A DNA stretch of 38,660 bases from Candidatus Eiseniibacteriota bacterium. GTDB taxonomy: Bacteria; Eisenbacteria; RBG-16-71-46. The stretch's first letter is position 1. Each line of letters starts with the position of its first letter. The notes under the pieces are model-generated. The model made no database searches and was not told the DNA's origin. It saw nothing but the letters and a program-made list of their open reading frames with translations. A program made the position numbers and the translations under genes. Location: the NCBI GenBank assembly GCA_005893225.1, contig VBOT01000134.1, positions 8,294-46,953 of the forward strand, in the 5' to 3' direction. Below, one piece after another: positions 1 through 7,849 of this stretch.

Positions 1-854
1 ACAGCAAGGCCTACAAGACTTTCGACAACGGCGACGTCCAGGCGGTGGTGACCACGGACTGCACGGGCGGCACCGGCATCGACATCATCGCCGGCACCAA
101 GTCGCCCACCGCCGGGCAGGGCACGATCGAGATCTGGAAGAGCGACGACGCGATCCTCCCGAGCTTCAGCCGTCTCGAGATCTATCCCCCCTCCGGGGTC
201 ATCCCCAGCAACAGCCTGGGCGAGGTGACCGCGATGGCGCTCGCCGATCTCAAGAACAGCGGCAAGAAGGACCTGGTGGTCGGCACGCGCACCGGCACCT
301 ACAACGGCCAGGTCATGATCTTCAGCCGCAAGGACAGCTCGTTCGTCTACCGCCTCGACGAGAAGAAGACCATCACCAACGGCTCGGTGACCACGCTCGC
401 CTGCGTGGACGTCAACCACGACGGCAGGCTGGACATCGTGGCCGGCACCCAGACCGGCACCGCCGGCGGCAACCTGCTCTACTATCGCAACAAGGGCACG
501 TCGGTCCTGAGCTTCTCGATGGACGACTCGATCACGGCCCCGGGAATCCCGCTGTCGCTCGCCGCCGGAGACCTGGGAGGAAGCAACGGCACCGACATGG
601 TCCTGGGCTGGCGCACCAATGAGACCAGCTACAACGGCGGCGTCACCATCTATTACCTGGACAGCGGAAACCTGACCGGCGCCGCCGCGGTCGACCCTTC
701 GGGCGGCACGGTGACCAACATGGCCCCGGCGGTCACGGTCAACAACTTCAACTACGGTGTGAAGCCGGCTCCCCCCTATCCCTACCAAACGGACATCGCC
801 GCCGGCATCAAGAGCAGCGCCACGACCGGCGCCCTCATCGTCTTCGTCCGCTAG
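1..854 (+). CDS. FG-GAP/VCBS-like repeat protein, 3' part (5' end outside window)
   Basis: The reading frame is open from base 3 and ends at TAG 852-854, so only the last 283 or so residues are seen. The GTG at 45 lies inside the frame and is not the start. The protein consists of repeats of about 50-60 residues of the type ALADL..GKKDLVVGT and CVDVNHDGRLDIVAGT. One repeat carries a calcium-binding-like DxNxDGxxD loop. This pattern is typical of FG-GAP/VCBS beta-propeller blades found in extracellular proteins and in PilY1-like pilus-tip proteins. It sits 12 bp upstream of a pilin-like gene on the same strand, so it may belong to a minor-pilin or pilus-assembly cluster extending to the left. 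The fold assignment is fairly sure; the pilus role is inference. Confidence 0.7.
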   Translation, partial: SKAYKTFDNGDVQAVVTTDCTGGTGIDIIAGTKSPTAGQGTIEIWKSDDAILPSFSRLEIYPPSGVIPSNSLGEVTAMALADLKNSGKKDLVVGTRTGTYNGQVMIFSRKDSSFVYRLDEKKTITNGSVTTLACVDVNHDGRLDIVAGTQTGTAGGNLLYYRNKGTSVLSFSMDDSITAPGIPLSLAAGDLGGSNGTDMVLGWRTNETSYNGGVTIYYLDSGNLTGAAAVDPSGGTVTNMAPAVTVNNFNYGVKPAPPYPYQTDIAAGIKSSATTGALIVFVR

Positions 855-866
855 CCCGAGCCATTC

Positions 867-2120
867 ATGAAAGCCGACTCGAGACTCCAGGGCGGACGGG
901 TACGCGGCGAGCGAGGCATGGCGCTGGTGATGGCCCTCCTGTGCCTCGTGGTCCTCACCATCGCCGCGGCCGCCATCATGATGACGCTGCACGTCGAGAC
1001 CAACGTGGCCGGGCACAGCCATCGCGGCAACCAGGCCCTGGACATCGCGGAGGCCGGCGTGGCCGAAGCCATGGCGCGCATCCGCTCGGGCGACATCCCC
1101 GACAACGGCAACCCCCGCATGGTGTCGCAGATCTTCCTCGCCCAGGGCGGGCAGGTGCCGGTGCTCGGGCCCGATTCGATCGCGCTCGCCACCGCGCAGC
1201 GCGCCGGCGAGTGGCTCAAGTACAGCATGCCCACGCAGGGCCAGAACGTCCTCACCGTGAGCTACAAGACCGACGGCTCGCAGAGCGTGATCTACCGCTA
1301 CGACGACACCAAGGACCCGCCGGTCCAGACCGACACCGGGATGCCGATCTTCGTGATCACCTCCACTGGCCGGCAGGGCGGCGACCGCTGCCGCGTGATC
1401 ACCGAGGCGATCCACAAGCCCTTCAACGCGAACGTCAAGGCGGCCGTGGCCGCCGACAAGCCGATCGATTTCTCCGGCAACTCCGAGGTCTGTGGCTTCA
1501 ACCACCGGGCCGACACGCCTCCCGGCGTGAGGGGGCGCCCGCCCGATTCGCCGGCCGGGTCGCTGGGCCCCTGCACCGACTGGGAGACGAGCGGGGGACA
1601 CCTGCCCGGGGCGTGGAGCACCGGCACCATTGACAGCCACGGATCGTCCTCGCAGCACGGCACGCCGAGCGACGTCGCTCCCGATCAGTCCGGCTTCTAC
1701 AACGGGCCCTGGGAGGCCGCCGGAATGGGCCAGCAGGAGTTCTTCACCTGGATCGGCCAGCCGCTCCGCACCATCCCGGAGAACCCGCGCGGGATCCTCT
1801 ACATCGACGACAACGACATCGCCCAGGATCAGTCGGGCACGTTCGGGTTGAAGAACGGAGACGGCGAGGGGCTGCTCTACATCGACGGCGACGTGACCCT
1901 GAACGGCAACTTCACGTACGAGGGCCTGCTCTACGTGGAGGGCGACCTCCACATCAACGGGACCTGCTGGATCCTGGGGGCGCTGATCGTCAAGGGCAAG
2001 ACCACGATCAAGATCGCGAACGGCGACTGCAGCGTGCTCTACAGCTCGGCCGCGATCGAGGAAAACATCTCGAAGTACGGGGGCCAGATCGTCACGCTAT
2101 CGTGGCGCGAGGACCACTAG
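867..2120 (+). CDS. PilX-like minor pilin / prepilin-type protein
   Basis: 417 residues. The N-terminus has a short basic leader ending in RGERG, followed by a hydrophobic helix (MALVMALLCLVVLTIAAAAI, about residues 18-37). This is a class III prepilin signal with cleavage expected after Gly17. Glu5 of mature major pilins is absent, as in PilX N-terminal domain proteins. The next segment, ALDIAEAGVAEAMARI, matches the conserved PilX N-terminal region. The ATG at 867 is preferred because it includes the leader. The C-terminal 100 residues contain repeated LLYIDGDVTLNG / LLYVEGDLHINGT strands that look like a small beta-helix or polymer-forming fold. A minor pilin of a type IV pilus or type II-like pseudopilus is likely; the exact role is unknown. 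Confidence 0.75.
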   Translation: MKADSRLQGGRVRGERGMALVMALLCLVVLTIAAAAIMMTLHVETNVAGHSHRGNQALDIAEAGVAEAMARIRSGDIPDNGNPRMVSQIFLAQGGQVPVLGPDSIALATAQRAGEWLKYSMPTQGQNVLTVSYKTDGSQSVIYRYDDTKDPPVQTDTGMPIFVITSTGRQGGDRCRVITEAIHKPFNANVKAAVAADKPIDFSGNSEVCGFNHRADTPPGVRGRPPDSPAGSLGPCTDWETSGGHLPGAWSTGTIDSHGSSSQHGTPSDVAPDQSGFYNGPWEAAGMGQQEFFTWIGQPLRTIPENPRGILYIDDNDIAQDQSGTFGLKNGDGEGLLYIDGDVTLNGNFTYEGLLYVEGDLHINGTCWILGALIVKGKTTIKIANGDCSVLYSSAAIEENISKYGGQIVTLSWREDH

Positions 2121-2200
2121 CGGACCGCTGAAGGGCGCGCAACACCTTCAGGCCTTGACCTCGGCGCCTCCCCGTGTCAGCTTCAGCCCTCAGCAAGGCT
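2121..2200 (+). other. Short gap between pilX-like gene and T-box; hairpin, no clear promoter
   Basis: There is a perfect 7-bp inverted repeat CTGAAGG/CCTTCAG (2128-2134 and 2145-2151) just after the pilin stop. It lacks a T-tract and could be a weak end signal. A second stem, CCCCGT (2170-2175) with ACGGGG (2204-2209), overlaps the 5' base of T-box Stem I and could compete with it. TTGACC at 2155-2160 is a possible -35 box, but no convincing -10 follows, so the ileS promoter is not identified. Confidence 0.35.
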
Positions 2201-2478
2201 GTGACGGGGACGAGTAGGCGCGCGAGGCGTCCCAGCGAGCCGGGGACGGTGTGAGCCCGGCACCCACCCGCGCGCCGAAGATCACCCCCGAGCCGCCGAC
2301 CGAACGGCACCGGCACTAGTCGCCGCCCCAGTAGGCTCGGACGGATGCCCCCCGAGAGTGGGTCGGAGCCGGAGAGCCAACCGCGCTCCACGAGGCGGAG
2401 GCCGGCCTCCGCGAAGTTGGGTGGTACCGCGAAACCTTTCGCCCCAACGGTCAGAGAACCGCTGGGGCGCTTTTTTTT
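2201..2478 (+). promoter_or_regulatory. T-box leader RNA, Ile (AUC) specifier, controlling ileS
   Basis: Stem I is formed by an exact 8-bp helix GGCGCGCG (2217-2224) with CGCGCGCC (2269-2276). Below it is a specifier loop with GGACGAGUA on the 5' side (2208-2216) and GAAGATCA on the 3' side (2277-2284). AUC at 2281-2283 is the expected isoleucine specifier codon. The distal Stem I motifs CAGCGAGCCGGGG and GGUGUGAGCCCGG are present (2233-2260). The hallmark T-box GTTGGGTGGTACCGCG is at 2416-2431. Its UGGU bulge would pair with the ACCA end of an A73 tRNA, which fits tRNA-Ile. GUUGGG (2416-2421) can pair with CCCAAC (2443-2448) as antiterminator, and that right arm also forms the terminator's left arm. 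Uncharged tRNA-Ile should therefore turn ileS on. The base of Stem I near 2201-2209 is approximate. Confidence 0.93.
2440..2478 (+). terminator. Intrinsic terminator of the ileS T-box
   Basis: The arms CGCCCCAACGGT (2440-2451) and ACCGCTGGGGCG (2458-2469) pair with one A/C mismatch, and T8 follows at 2471-2478. The left arm overlaps the antiterminator pairing region of the T-box, so the two structures exclude each other. Confidence 0.93.
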
Positions 2479-2505
2479 CGGGCCCGCGCGGTGGAGAGGA
2501 GCTCG

Positions 2506-5325
2506 ATGGCTGGCTATCGCGACACGCTAAACCTGCCCAAAACCGAGTTCCCCATGAAGGCCGACCTCCCCAGGCGCGAGCCCGAGCGGCTCGCGTGGTG
2601 GAATGAGCGCCAGCCGTATCGCGCGCTGCGCGAGCGCCGCCTTGGGGCTCGGGTGTGGCTGCTGCACGACGGCCCGCCCTACTCCAACGGCCACCTCCAC
2701 ATGGGAACCGCCGCCAACAAGATCTGGAAGGACGCCGCCGTGCGCGTGGCGAGCCTCATGGGTCACGACGCGCCGTACGTCCCGGGCTGGGACAACCACG
2801 GGATGCCGATCGAGGTCCAGGTGGGAAAGGAGATGCGTCACGCCGGCGGTGAGGTGGACCGCCTCGAGCTCAGGCGCCGCTGCCGCGAGTACGCGGCCCG
2901 CTGGGTCGCGATCCAGCGCGAGGAGTTCGAGCGGCTCGGCGTGTGGGGCGACTGGGACTCCCCCTACCTCACCATGGACCCCGGCTTCGAGGCCGCCATC
3001 CTGGAGGCGTTCGCCGGGCTGGCCGAGAAGGGCTTCGTGCAGCGAGGGCTGAGGTCGATTCACTGGTGCCCCACCGACCGCACCGCCCTGGCCGAGGCCG
3101 AGATCGAGTACCAGGACGATCCCTCCCCATCGATCTACGTCTCGTTCCCGCTGCGGAGCGATCCCCGGGGAGTGCTGCCCAAGGGCTCGCCGATCGCGGC
3201 CCTGGCGTGGACCACCACTCCCTGGACGCTGCCCGCGAACCTCGGCCTGATGGTGGATCCCGAGGCTCGCTACGCGGTCGTGGACAGCGGCAAGGGACGT
3301 TACCTGGTGGCCGAGGCCCGCCGGGCCGCGGTGGCGGAGGCGGCGGGCTGGCCCGCGGCGCAGGTCGACGCGGTGCTTTCAGGGCGCGCGCTCCTGGGCG
3401 TGGTGTTCGAGGGGCCGTGGGGAAACGATTCACCGGTGGTGGACGGGAGCCCTCACGTGAGCCTCGAGGACGGGACCGGGCTCGTGCACACCGCGCCCGG
3501 ACACGGCAAGGAGGACTTCAACGTCGGCCAGCGCGCCGGTCTCGCCGTGGTCTCTCCGGTCGACGAGGCGGGTCGCTTCACCGCCGGAGCGGAGCCGTTC
3601 GTGGGGCGCAGCGTGCTCGAGGTGAACGAGGACATCGTGGAATGGCTCCGCTCCCGCGGGCGTCTGGTGGCCTCGGGCACGCTGACCCACGCGTATCCGC
3701 ATTGCTGGCGGTGCCGCGGGCCGGTGATCTTCCGCGCCACGCGCCAGTGGTTCATGATCATCGACCACGACGGCCACCGCCAGCGCGCGCTCGACCTCAT
3801 CGAGACGGCGGTGCGCTGGGATCCGGCCACTTCCAAGAATCGCATCCGCGAGGCGGTGCGCTCGCGGCCCGACTGGTGCCTGTCCCGCCAGCGTTCGTGG
3901 GGGGTCGGGATCCCCGCCCTCTATTGCGAGGCCTGCGGGGCCGCCGCGCTCGTCCCCGAGGTGATGCATCGCGCCGCGGCGCTGACGCGCACCGGGGGTT
4001 CGGATGTCTGGTACGAGCTGCCGGTGGAGCGCTTTCTGCCCGAAGGATTCCACTGCCCCGACTGCGGCGCGCCGGGCCCATTCCGGAAGGAGACCGACAT
4101 CCTGGACGTGTGGTTCGACTCGGGATCGACCCATCTCGCCGTCCGCGCCACTCATCCCTCGCTGGCCGAGGCATGGGATCGCGCCCGCTCCGGAGGACGA
4201 GTCGTCTACTTCGAGGGCCCGGACCAGCATCGCGGGTGGTTCAACTCCTCCTTGATGGTGAGCGCTGGACTCACCGGAGGGGCGCCGTTCACCGACGTCC
4301 TCACCCACGGCTGGGTGCTGGATGCCGAGGGGCGGGCGATGCACAAGTCGCTCGGCAACGTCATCTCGCCGCTCGACGTGGTGCGGCGCTACGGCGCCGA
4401 CGTGGTGCGGTGGTGGGCGCTCGCCACCGACTGGAGGAGCGACGTGCGGGTCGGAGAGGAGACCCTCGAGCGCGTGGCGGAGGCCTACCGGAAGGTCCGC
4501 AACACCTTCCGCTTCCTGCTCGGGAACCTGTTCGACTTCACACCCGCCGATTCACTCCCGCGCGAGCGGCTCACCCGGTTGGACCGCGCTTTCGCCGACT
4601 ACGTGAGCTCGCGGGTCGCGCGGATGCGAGAGGAGTACGAGGCGCTCATGTTCCATCGCGCCCTGGACGCGCTGCTCGGGCTCTGCACGGTCGATCTCTC
4701 GGCCGTCTTCCTGGACCTGGCCGAGGACCGGCTCTACACCCTGGCCCCGGAGGACCCGCTGCGGCGATCGGCCCAGAGCGTGCTCTGGCAGGCTCTTCAA
4801 GACCTCGCGATCGCCGCCTCGCCGGCCCTGGCGTTCACGGCCGAGGAGGTGTGGCAGTCCCATCCCGGGCTCGCCGGCGAGGCGCCGAGCGTTCACCTGG
4901 CCCTCTGGCCCCAGCGCGCCCCCTCCCCCGCGGCGGAGGAGGAGTGGGCCCTCCTGCTGGGGGTCCGGGACCGGGTCAACGCGGCGCTCGAGCCGCTGCG
5001 GGCGGACCAGAAGATCGCCACCACGGCGGAGGCCGAGGTGGTGCTCCATGCCCCAGCCGACCTGGCGCGCCGGCTCGAGCCCTATCGCGACGAGCTGGCC
5101 TCGTTCCTGCTCGTCGCCGAGGCCCGGCTGGAGGCTGACGGGCGGTCCGAGCTGGAGGTGAGCCCCTCGCGCACGCGGCATCGCAAGTGCGCGCGGTGCT
5201 GGACCTATAGACCCGACGTGGCGGTCGACGGCCCGGAGGCCGGAATCTGCGGGCGCTGCACCGGTGCCCTGCGCTCGCGCCGGGAGGCGGCTTCGCGTCT
5301 CGGTCCGGGTGATCGCGGTCCCTAG
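2506..5325 (+). CDS. ileS: Isoleucyl-tRNA synthetase
   Basis: 939 residues, class I aminoacyl-tRNA synthetase that charges tRNA-Ile in the cytoplasm. The HIGH-type motif is GHLHMG (about residues 62-67), inside the family block DGPPYSNGHLHMG. The KMSKS loop reads AMHKS (residues 611-615), keeping the second Lys (K614). Internal CxxC pairs (HCWRC, YCEAC, HCPDC) and the block DILDVWFDSGSTH are present. A C-terminal zinc finger, C895/C898 and C915/C918, marks the bacterial-type IleS. The ATG at 2506 is chosen because GGAGAGGA (2494-2501) is a Shine-Dalgarno at proper distance; a GTG at 2491 in the same frame lies in that ribosome site. The gene lies 27 bp after the T-box terminator, so it is controlled by isoleucyl-tRNA charging. 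Confidence 0.97.
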   Translation: MAGYRDTLNLPKTEFPMKADLPRREPERLAWWNERQPYRALRERRLGARVWLLHDGPPYSNGHLHMGTAANKIWKDAAVRVASLMGHDAPYVPGWDNHGMPIEVQVGKEMRHAGGEVDRLELRRRCREYAARWVAIQREEFERLGVWGDWDSPYLTMDPGFEAAILEAFAGLAEKGFVQRGLRSIHWCPTDRTALAEAEIEYQDDPSPSIYVSFPLRSDPRGVLPKGSPIAALAWTTTPWTLPANLGLMVDPEARYAVVDSGKGRYLVAEARRAAVAEAAGWPAAQVDAVLSGRALLGVVFEGPWGNDSPVVDGSPHVSLEDGTGLVHTAPGHGKEDFNVGQRAGLAVVSPVDEAGRFTAGAEPFVGRSVLEVNEDIVEWLRSRGRLVASGTLTHAYPHCWRCRGPVIFRATRQWFMIIDHDGHRQRALDLIETAVRWDPATSKNRIREAVRSRPDWCLSRQRSWGVGIPALYCEACGAAALVPEVMHRAAALTRTGGSDVWYELPVERFLPEGFHCPDCGAPGPFRKETDILDVWFDSGSTHLAVRATHPSLAEAWDRARSGGRVVYFEGPDQHRGWFNSSLMVSAGLTGGAPFTDVLTHGWVLDAEGRAMHKSLGNVISPLDVVRRYGADVVRWWALATDWRSDVRVGEETLERVAEAYRKVRNTFRFLLGNLFDFTPADSLPRERLTRLDRAFADYVSSRVARMREEYEALMFHRALDALLGLCTVDLSAVFLDLAEDRLYTLAPEDPLRRSAQSVLWQALQDLAIAASPALAFTAEEVWQSHPGLAGEAPSVHLALWPQRAPSPAAEEEWALLLGVRDRVNAALEPLRADQKIATTAEAEVVLHAPADLARRLEPYRDELASFLLVAEARLEADGRSELEVSPSRTRHRKCARCWTYRPDVAVDGPEAGICGRCTGALRSRREAASRLGPGDRGP

Positions 5326-5351
5326 CGGAGCTTCTTCACGGGCGACGAAAA

Positions 5352-6086
5352 CTACTTGGGGTCCGGGATGCGCTGCCCTGGGGCCCCTTGCCGCTTCCGC
5401 TTTCCCGAGGAGCCGGGGCCAGGCACCGGGCCCCCGGACTTGCTCTCCAGCTGCAGCTCGGCCTGGCGCGGATAGCGGCGCTTCAGGTCGTCGACCAGCC
5501 GGCGGAACGCCGGGGTCGGGCCCTGGAGCGGCACCCGATCGGTGTCGATCTCCAGCACCTCGAGCTCGGCCCGCGCCCGGCGCATCCAGTCCTCGTAGGC
5601 GCGGTTGAGTCGCCCGATGTAGTCGATGGTCACGGCCATCTCGCTCGGCCGCCCGCGCTTCGCGATCCGCTCCATCAGGACCTCGGGACTGGCCCGGAGA
5701 TAGATCACCAGGTCCGGCTTCCTGAGATACGACACCAGGATGCGGAACAGCGAGGAGTAGTTCTCGTAGTCCACGTCGGTCATCGAGCCCTGGTCGTGGA
5801 GGGTGCGCGCGAAGATCTCGGCGTCCTCGTAGATGGTCCGGTCCTGGATGAAGGGCAGCGGACTCTGGCCGATCTCAGCCTGCGCCTTGAAGCGCTCGCT
5901 CAGGAAGTAGATCTGGAGGTGGAAGCTCCAGCGCGGCATGTTCTCGTAGAACGAGTCGAGGTAGGGGTTTTGAATCACGGGCTCGAAGTACGCCGCCCAG
6001 CCCAGCTCCTCGCTGAGCCGGTGGGTCAGCTCGGTCTTGCCCACCCCGATGTTCCCCGCGATGGCCAGAAAGTAGCCTGGATTCAC
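5352..6086 (-). CDS. Deoxynucleoside kinase (dNK/dGK-dAK family)
   Basis: 244 residues. The P-loop GNIGVGKT is at residues 11-18, the family Glu is in YFEP (E35), the DR(S/T)-type motif DRTIYED starts at residue 82, and an Arg-rich LID RIAKRGRP is near 140-147. Together these identify the family that phosphorylates deoxynucleosides with ATP for dNTP salvage. The start is GTG at 6084-6086, with a purine-rich AGAGGAAGAGG just upstream. The last 30 or so residues are a Gly/Pro/Lys-rich tail (SGKRKRQGAPGQR) that goes beyond the usual domain and is probably disordered. The gene is convergent with ileS (26 bp between stops, no obvious terminator) and separated by 365 bp from prsR on the same strand. 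Base specificity cannot be told from sequence. Confidence 0.88.
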   Translation of the reverse strand: MNPGYFLAIAGNIGVGKTELTHRLSEELGWAAYFEPVIQNPYLDSFYENMPRWSFHLQIYFLSERFKAQAEIGQSPLPFIQDRTIYEDAEIFARTLHDQGSMTDVDYENYSSLFRILVSYLRKPDLVIYLRASPEVLMERIAKRGRPSEMAVTIDYIGRLNRAYEDWMRRARAELEVLEIDTDRVPLQGPTPAFRRLVDDLKRRYPRQAELQLESKSGGPVPGPGSSGKRKRQGAPGQRIPDPK

Positions 6087-6451
6087 CGGCCTCTTCCTCT
6101 TGCTTGCCTCATGTCAGGGCCCTGTTCAGCCCCTGAAGCGGCTGACGAATCTTTACGATTCGCGGACCACCCTCGTAAACGGATGTGGGAGGATAACCGC
6201 TGACGGAGGACCGCGAGAACCCCGGGGCTCCCGCGAGAATTTAATCGAACCCCCGGGCCTCCTGTCGCATCTGTACCAGACGAATTTGGGGGGCTAGTTT
6301 GAAGATACTCGCGTGCGGCCCGCGATTCTGAGAACGAAGTCCCCCGTAAATATTCACCCCGTTCGCGATCGACGCGGACGGGGTGAAGTGTTTTTGGTTT
6401 AAAGCGGAAACGAGCAAACGCCAGCAACGACCACGGGGAGCGGCCCCCGCG
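6087..6451. other. Structured intergenic region, no gene recognised
   Basis: This 365-bp stretch is clearly less GC-rich than the genes around it. It holds hairpins (TTCAG/CTGAA at 6125-6137; CGAATC-TTTAC-GATTCG at 6146-6162), a duplicated CCGCGAGAA (6211-6219 and 6231-6239), and two related blocks (6217-6231 and 6247-6262, GAACCCCGGGGCTCC-like). A strong + strand terminator hairpin ends it. I looked for tRNA, tmRNA, SRP RNA, 6S RNA and common riboswitch signatures and recognised none. It may be a small RNA on the + strand or a long leader of the deoxynucleoside kinase on the - strand. Confidence 0.4.
6353..6395 (+). terminator. Intrinsic terminator, + strand, with no recognised upstream gene
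   Basis: TTCACCCCGT (6353-6362) pairs perfectly with ACGGGGTGAA (6378-6387). An inner CGCG/CGCG helix (6364-6367 with 6373-6376) extends it, and GTGTTTTT (6388-6395) follows on the + strand. On the - strand the sequence after the hairpin is only TATTTAC, so it fits + strand termination better. The neighbouring genes are both on the - strand, so what it terminates is unknown. Confidence 0.75.
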
Positions 6452-7849
6452 TCATGAGTCCTCGTCCGCCTCGTCCGGGGAAGGAGCGTCGGGGTGCCGG
6501 AAGCGGCCCGCGTCCAGCCCGTGCTTCCGCAGGAGGTCGTGGAACGTCGGGCGGCTGACGTCGATGTCGCGCGCCGCGCGGGTGATGTTCCCGGCGTTCC
6601 GGACCAGCGCGTCCTCGATCAACGAGCGCTCGGCCGTGTCCCGCGCGTCCTGCAGCGTGCGGGGCGTCTCGGCCGCTCCTTCCCCGAGCTCCAGGTCCTC
6701 CGGCCTCAGGTAGGCGTCCTGCGCCAGGATGACGGCGCGCTGGACCCGGTTCTCGAGCTCGCGGACGTTTCCCGGCCAGGGGTGAGCCTGGATGGCGCGC
6801 AGGCCGGACTGGGTGAACCCCTTGATCCGGCGCTTGTGATGGCGCGAATAGAACTCCAGGAAGTACTCCGCCAGGAGGCGGGTGTCGTCACCGCGCTCCC
6901 TGAGCGGCGGCACCTGAACCGTGACCACGCTGAGCCGGTAGAACAGATCCTCGCGGAACGTCCCGGCCGCCATCGCGCTCTTCAGGTCGTGGTTCGTGGC
7001 CGCCACCACCCGCACGTCGACGCGCTGCGCCTCGCGCCCCCCGATCCGCTCCACCTTGTGGTCCTGGAGGAAGCGCAGCAGCTTGACCTGGACGGGGGTC
7101 GGGATCTCGCCGATCTCGTCCAGGAACACCGTGCCGCCGGCGGCCACCTCGAGCTTGCCCTCCCGCATGCGGTGCGCGTCGGTGAACGATCCCCGCTCGT
7201 GACCGAACAGCTCGCTCTCAAGCAAGGTCTCGGGGATCGCCCCGCAGTTGATCGGGACGAAGGGGCCCTCGCGGTGGGAGCTGGCCTGGTGGATCGCGTG
7301 CGCGACCAACTCCTTGCCGGTGCCGTTCTCCCCCAGGATCAGCACCGTGGCGTCGGTCGGGGCCACGCGCTGGACCAGCGAGAAGACCTTGCGGATCGCG
7401 AGCGACTCCCCCACCAGCCGGTGGTATCGCTTCCGGCCGCTCGCCGGCTCGGGCGAGGCCTCCTCGATGCGGCGGATGTGGAGCGCCCGCCGCAGGATCA
7501 TCTTGAGCTCGGCGAGCTCGATCGGCTTGGCGTACCAGTCCACCGCCCCGCGCCGGATCGCGAGCAGCGCGTTCTCGCGACTCTCGTTCCCCGTCACCAT
7601 CACGACCTTGGCGAGCGGGTGCTGGTCGACGATCTCGTCCAGGAGGAGCAGGCCCTCGTCCTGGGGAGCGCCCGGCGGGCTGAGCGCGACGTCCAGCGTC
7701 ACGAGGCTCGGACGCTGCTCGCGCAGCAGGCGCCTCGCCTCGGCGGCGTTGGCGGCGCACACCACCTCGAACTCGTCCGCGAGCCCCCACTTGAGCTGGT
7801 TGCGGATCGACTCCTCGTCGTCGACGATCAGGACCTTCTCGACGCTCAT
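6452..7849 (-). CDS. prsR: PrsR-like response regulator, NtrC-type (exosortase/PEP-CTERM system)
   Basis: 465 residues. The N-terminal receiver has the acidic pair D10/D11, phospho-acceptor D53 (VTLDVA) and K108 (AKP). The AAA+ domain carries Walker A GENGTGKE (173-180) and Walker B VFLDEIGE (241-248). The C-terminal Fis-type helix-turn-helix is ARDIDVSRPTFHDLLRKHG. The order REC-AAA-HTH and the pairing with PrsK fit the PEP-CTERM-box regulator PrsR. The sigma54-contact loop is GSFTDA (220-225) instead of GAFTGA, which may weaken or change contact with sigma54. The ATG (7847-7849) overlaps the prsK stop by 4 bp, so the pair is translationally coupled. In related systems this regulator controls genes for exosortase substrates; that role is inferred here. 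Confidence 0.88.
   Translation of the reverse strand: MSVEKVLIVDDEESIRNQLKWGLADEFEVVCAANAAEARRLLREQRPSLVTLDVALSPPGAPQDEGLLLLDEIVDQHPLAKVVMVTGNESRENALLAIRRGAVDWYAKPIELAELKMILRRALHIRRIEEASPEPASGRKRYHRLVGESLAIRKVFSLVQRVAPTDATVLILGENGTGKELVAHAIHQASSHREGPFVPINCGAIPETLLESELFGHERGSFTDAHRMREGKLEVAAGGTVFLDEIGEIPTPVQVKLLRFLQDHKVERIGGREAQRVDVRVVAATNHDLKSAMAAGTFREDLFYRLSVVTVQVPPLRERGDDTRLLAEYFLEFYSRHHKRRIKGFTQSGLRAIQAHPWPGNVRELENRVQRAVILAQDAYLRPEDLELGEGAAETPRTLQDARDTAERSLIEDALVRNAGNITRAARDIDVSRPTFHDLLRKHGLDAGRFRHPDAPSPDEADEDS

Noticed and set aside
2943-5138. Long + strand frame inside ileS
   Set aside because: Overlaps IleS in another frame, is Arg/Gly/Pro-rich and has no recognisable motif.
6241-6300. 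tRNA-like stretch on the - strand (CCCGGGGGTTCGATT with a preceding GGTACAGATGC)
   Set aside because: The bases after the T-loop-like part do not pair with those before it, and no acceptor or anticodon stem can be formed.
6083-6427. 114-codon - strand open frame ending in a GTGA overlap with the deoxynucleoside kinase start
   Set aside because: Third codon positions are not GC-rich as in real genes here, no hydrophobic or domain pattern is seen, and it reads through the terminator hairpin at 6353-6387. The overlap is probably chance.
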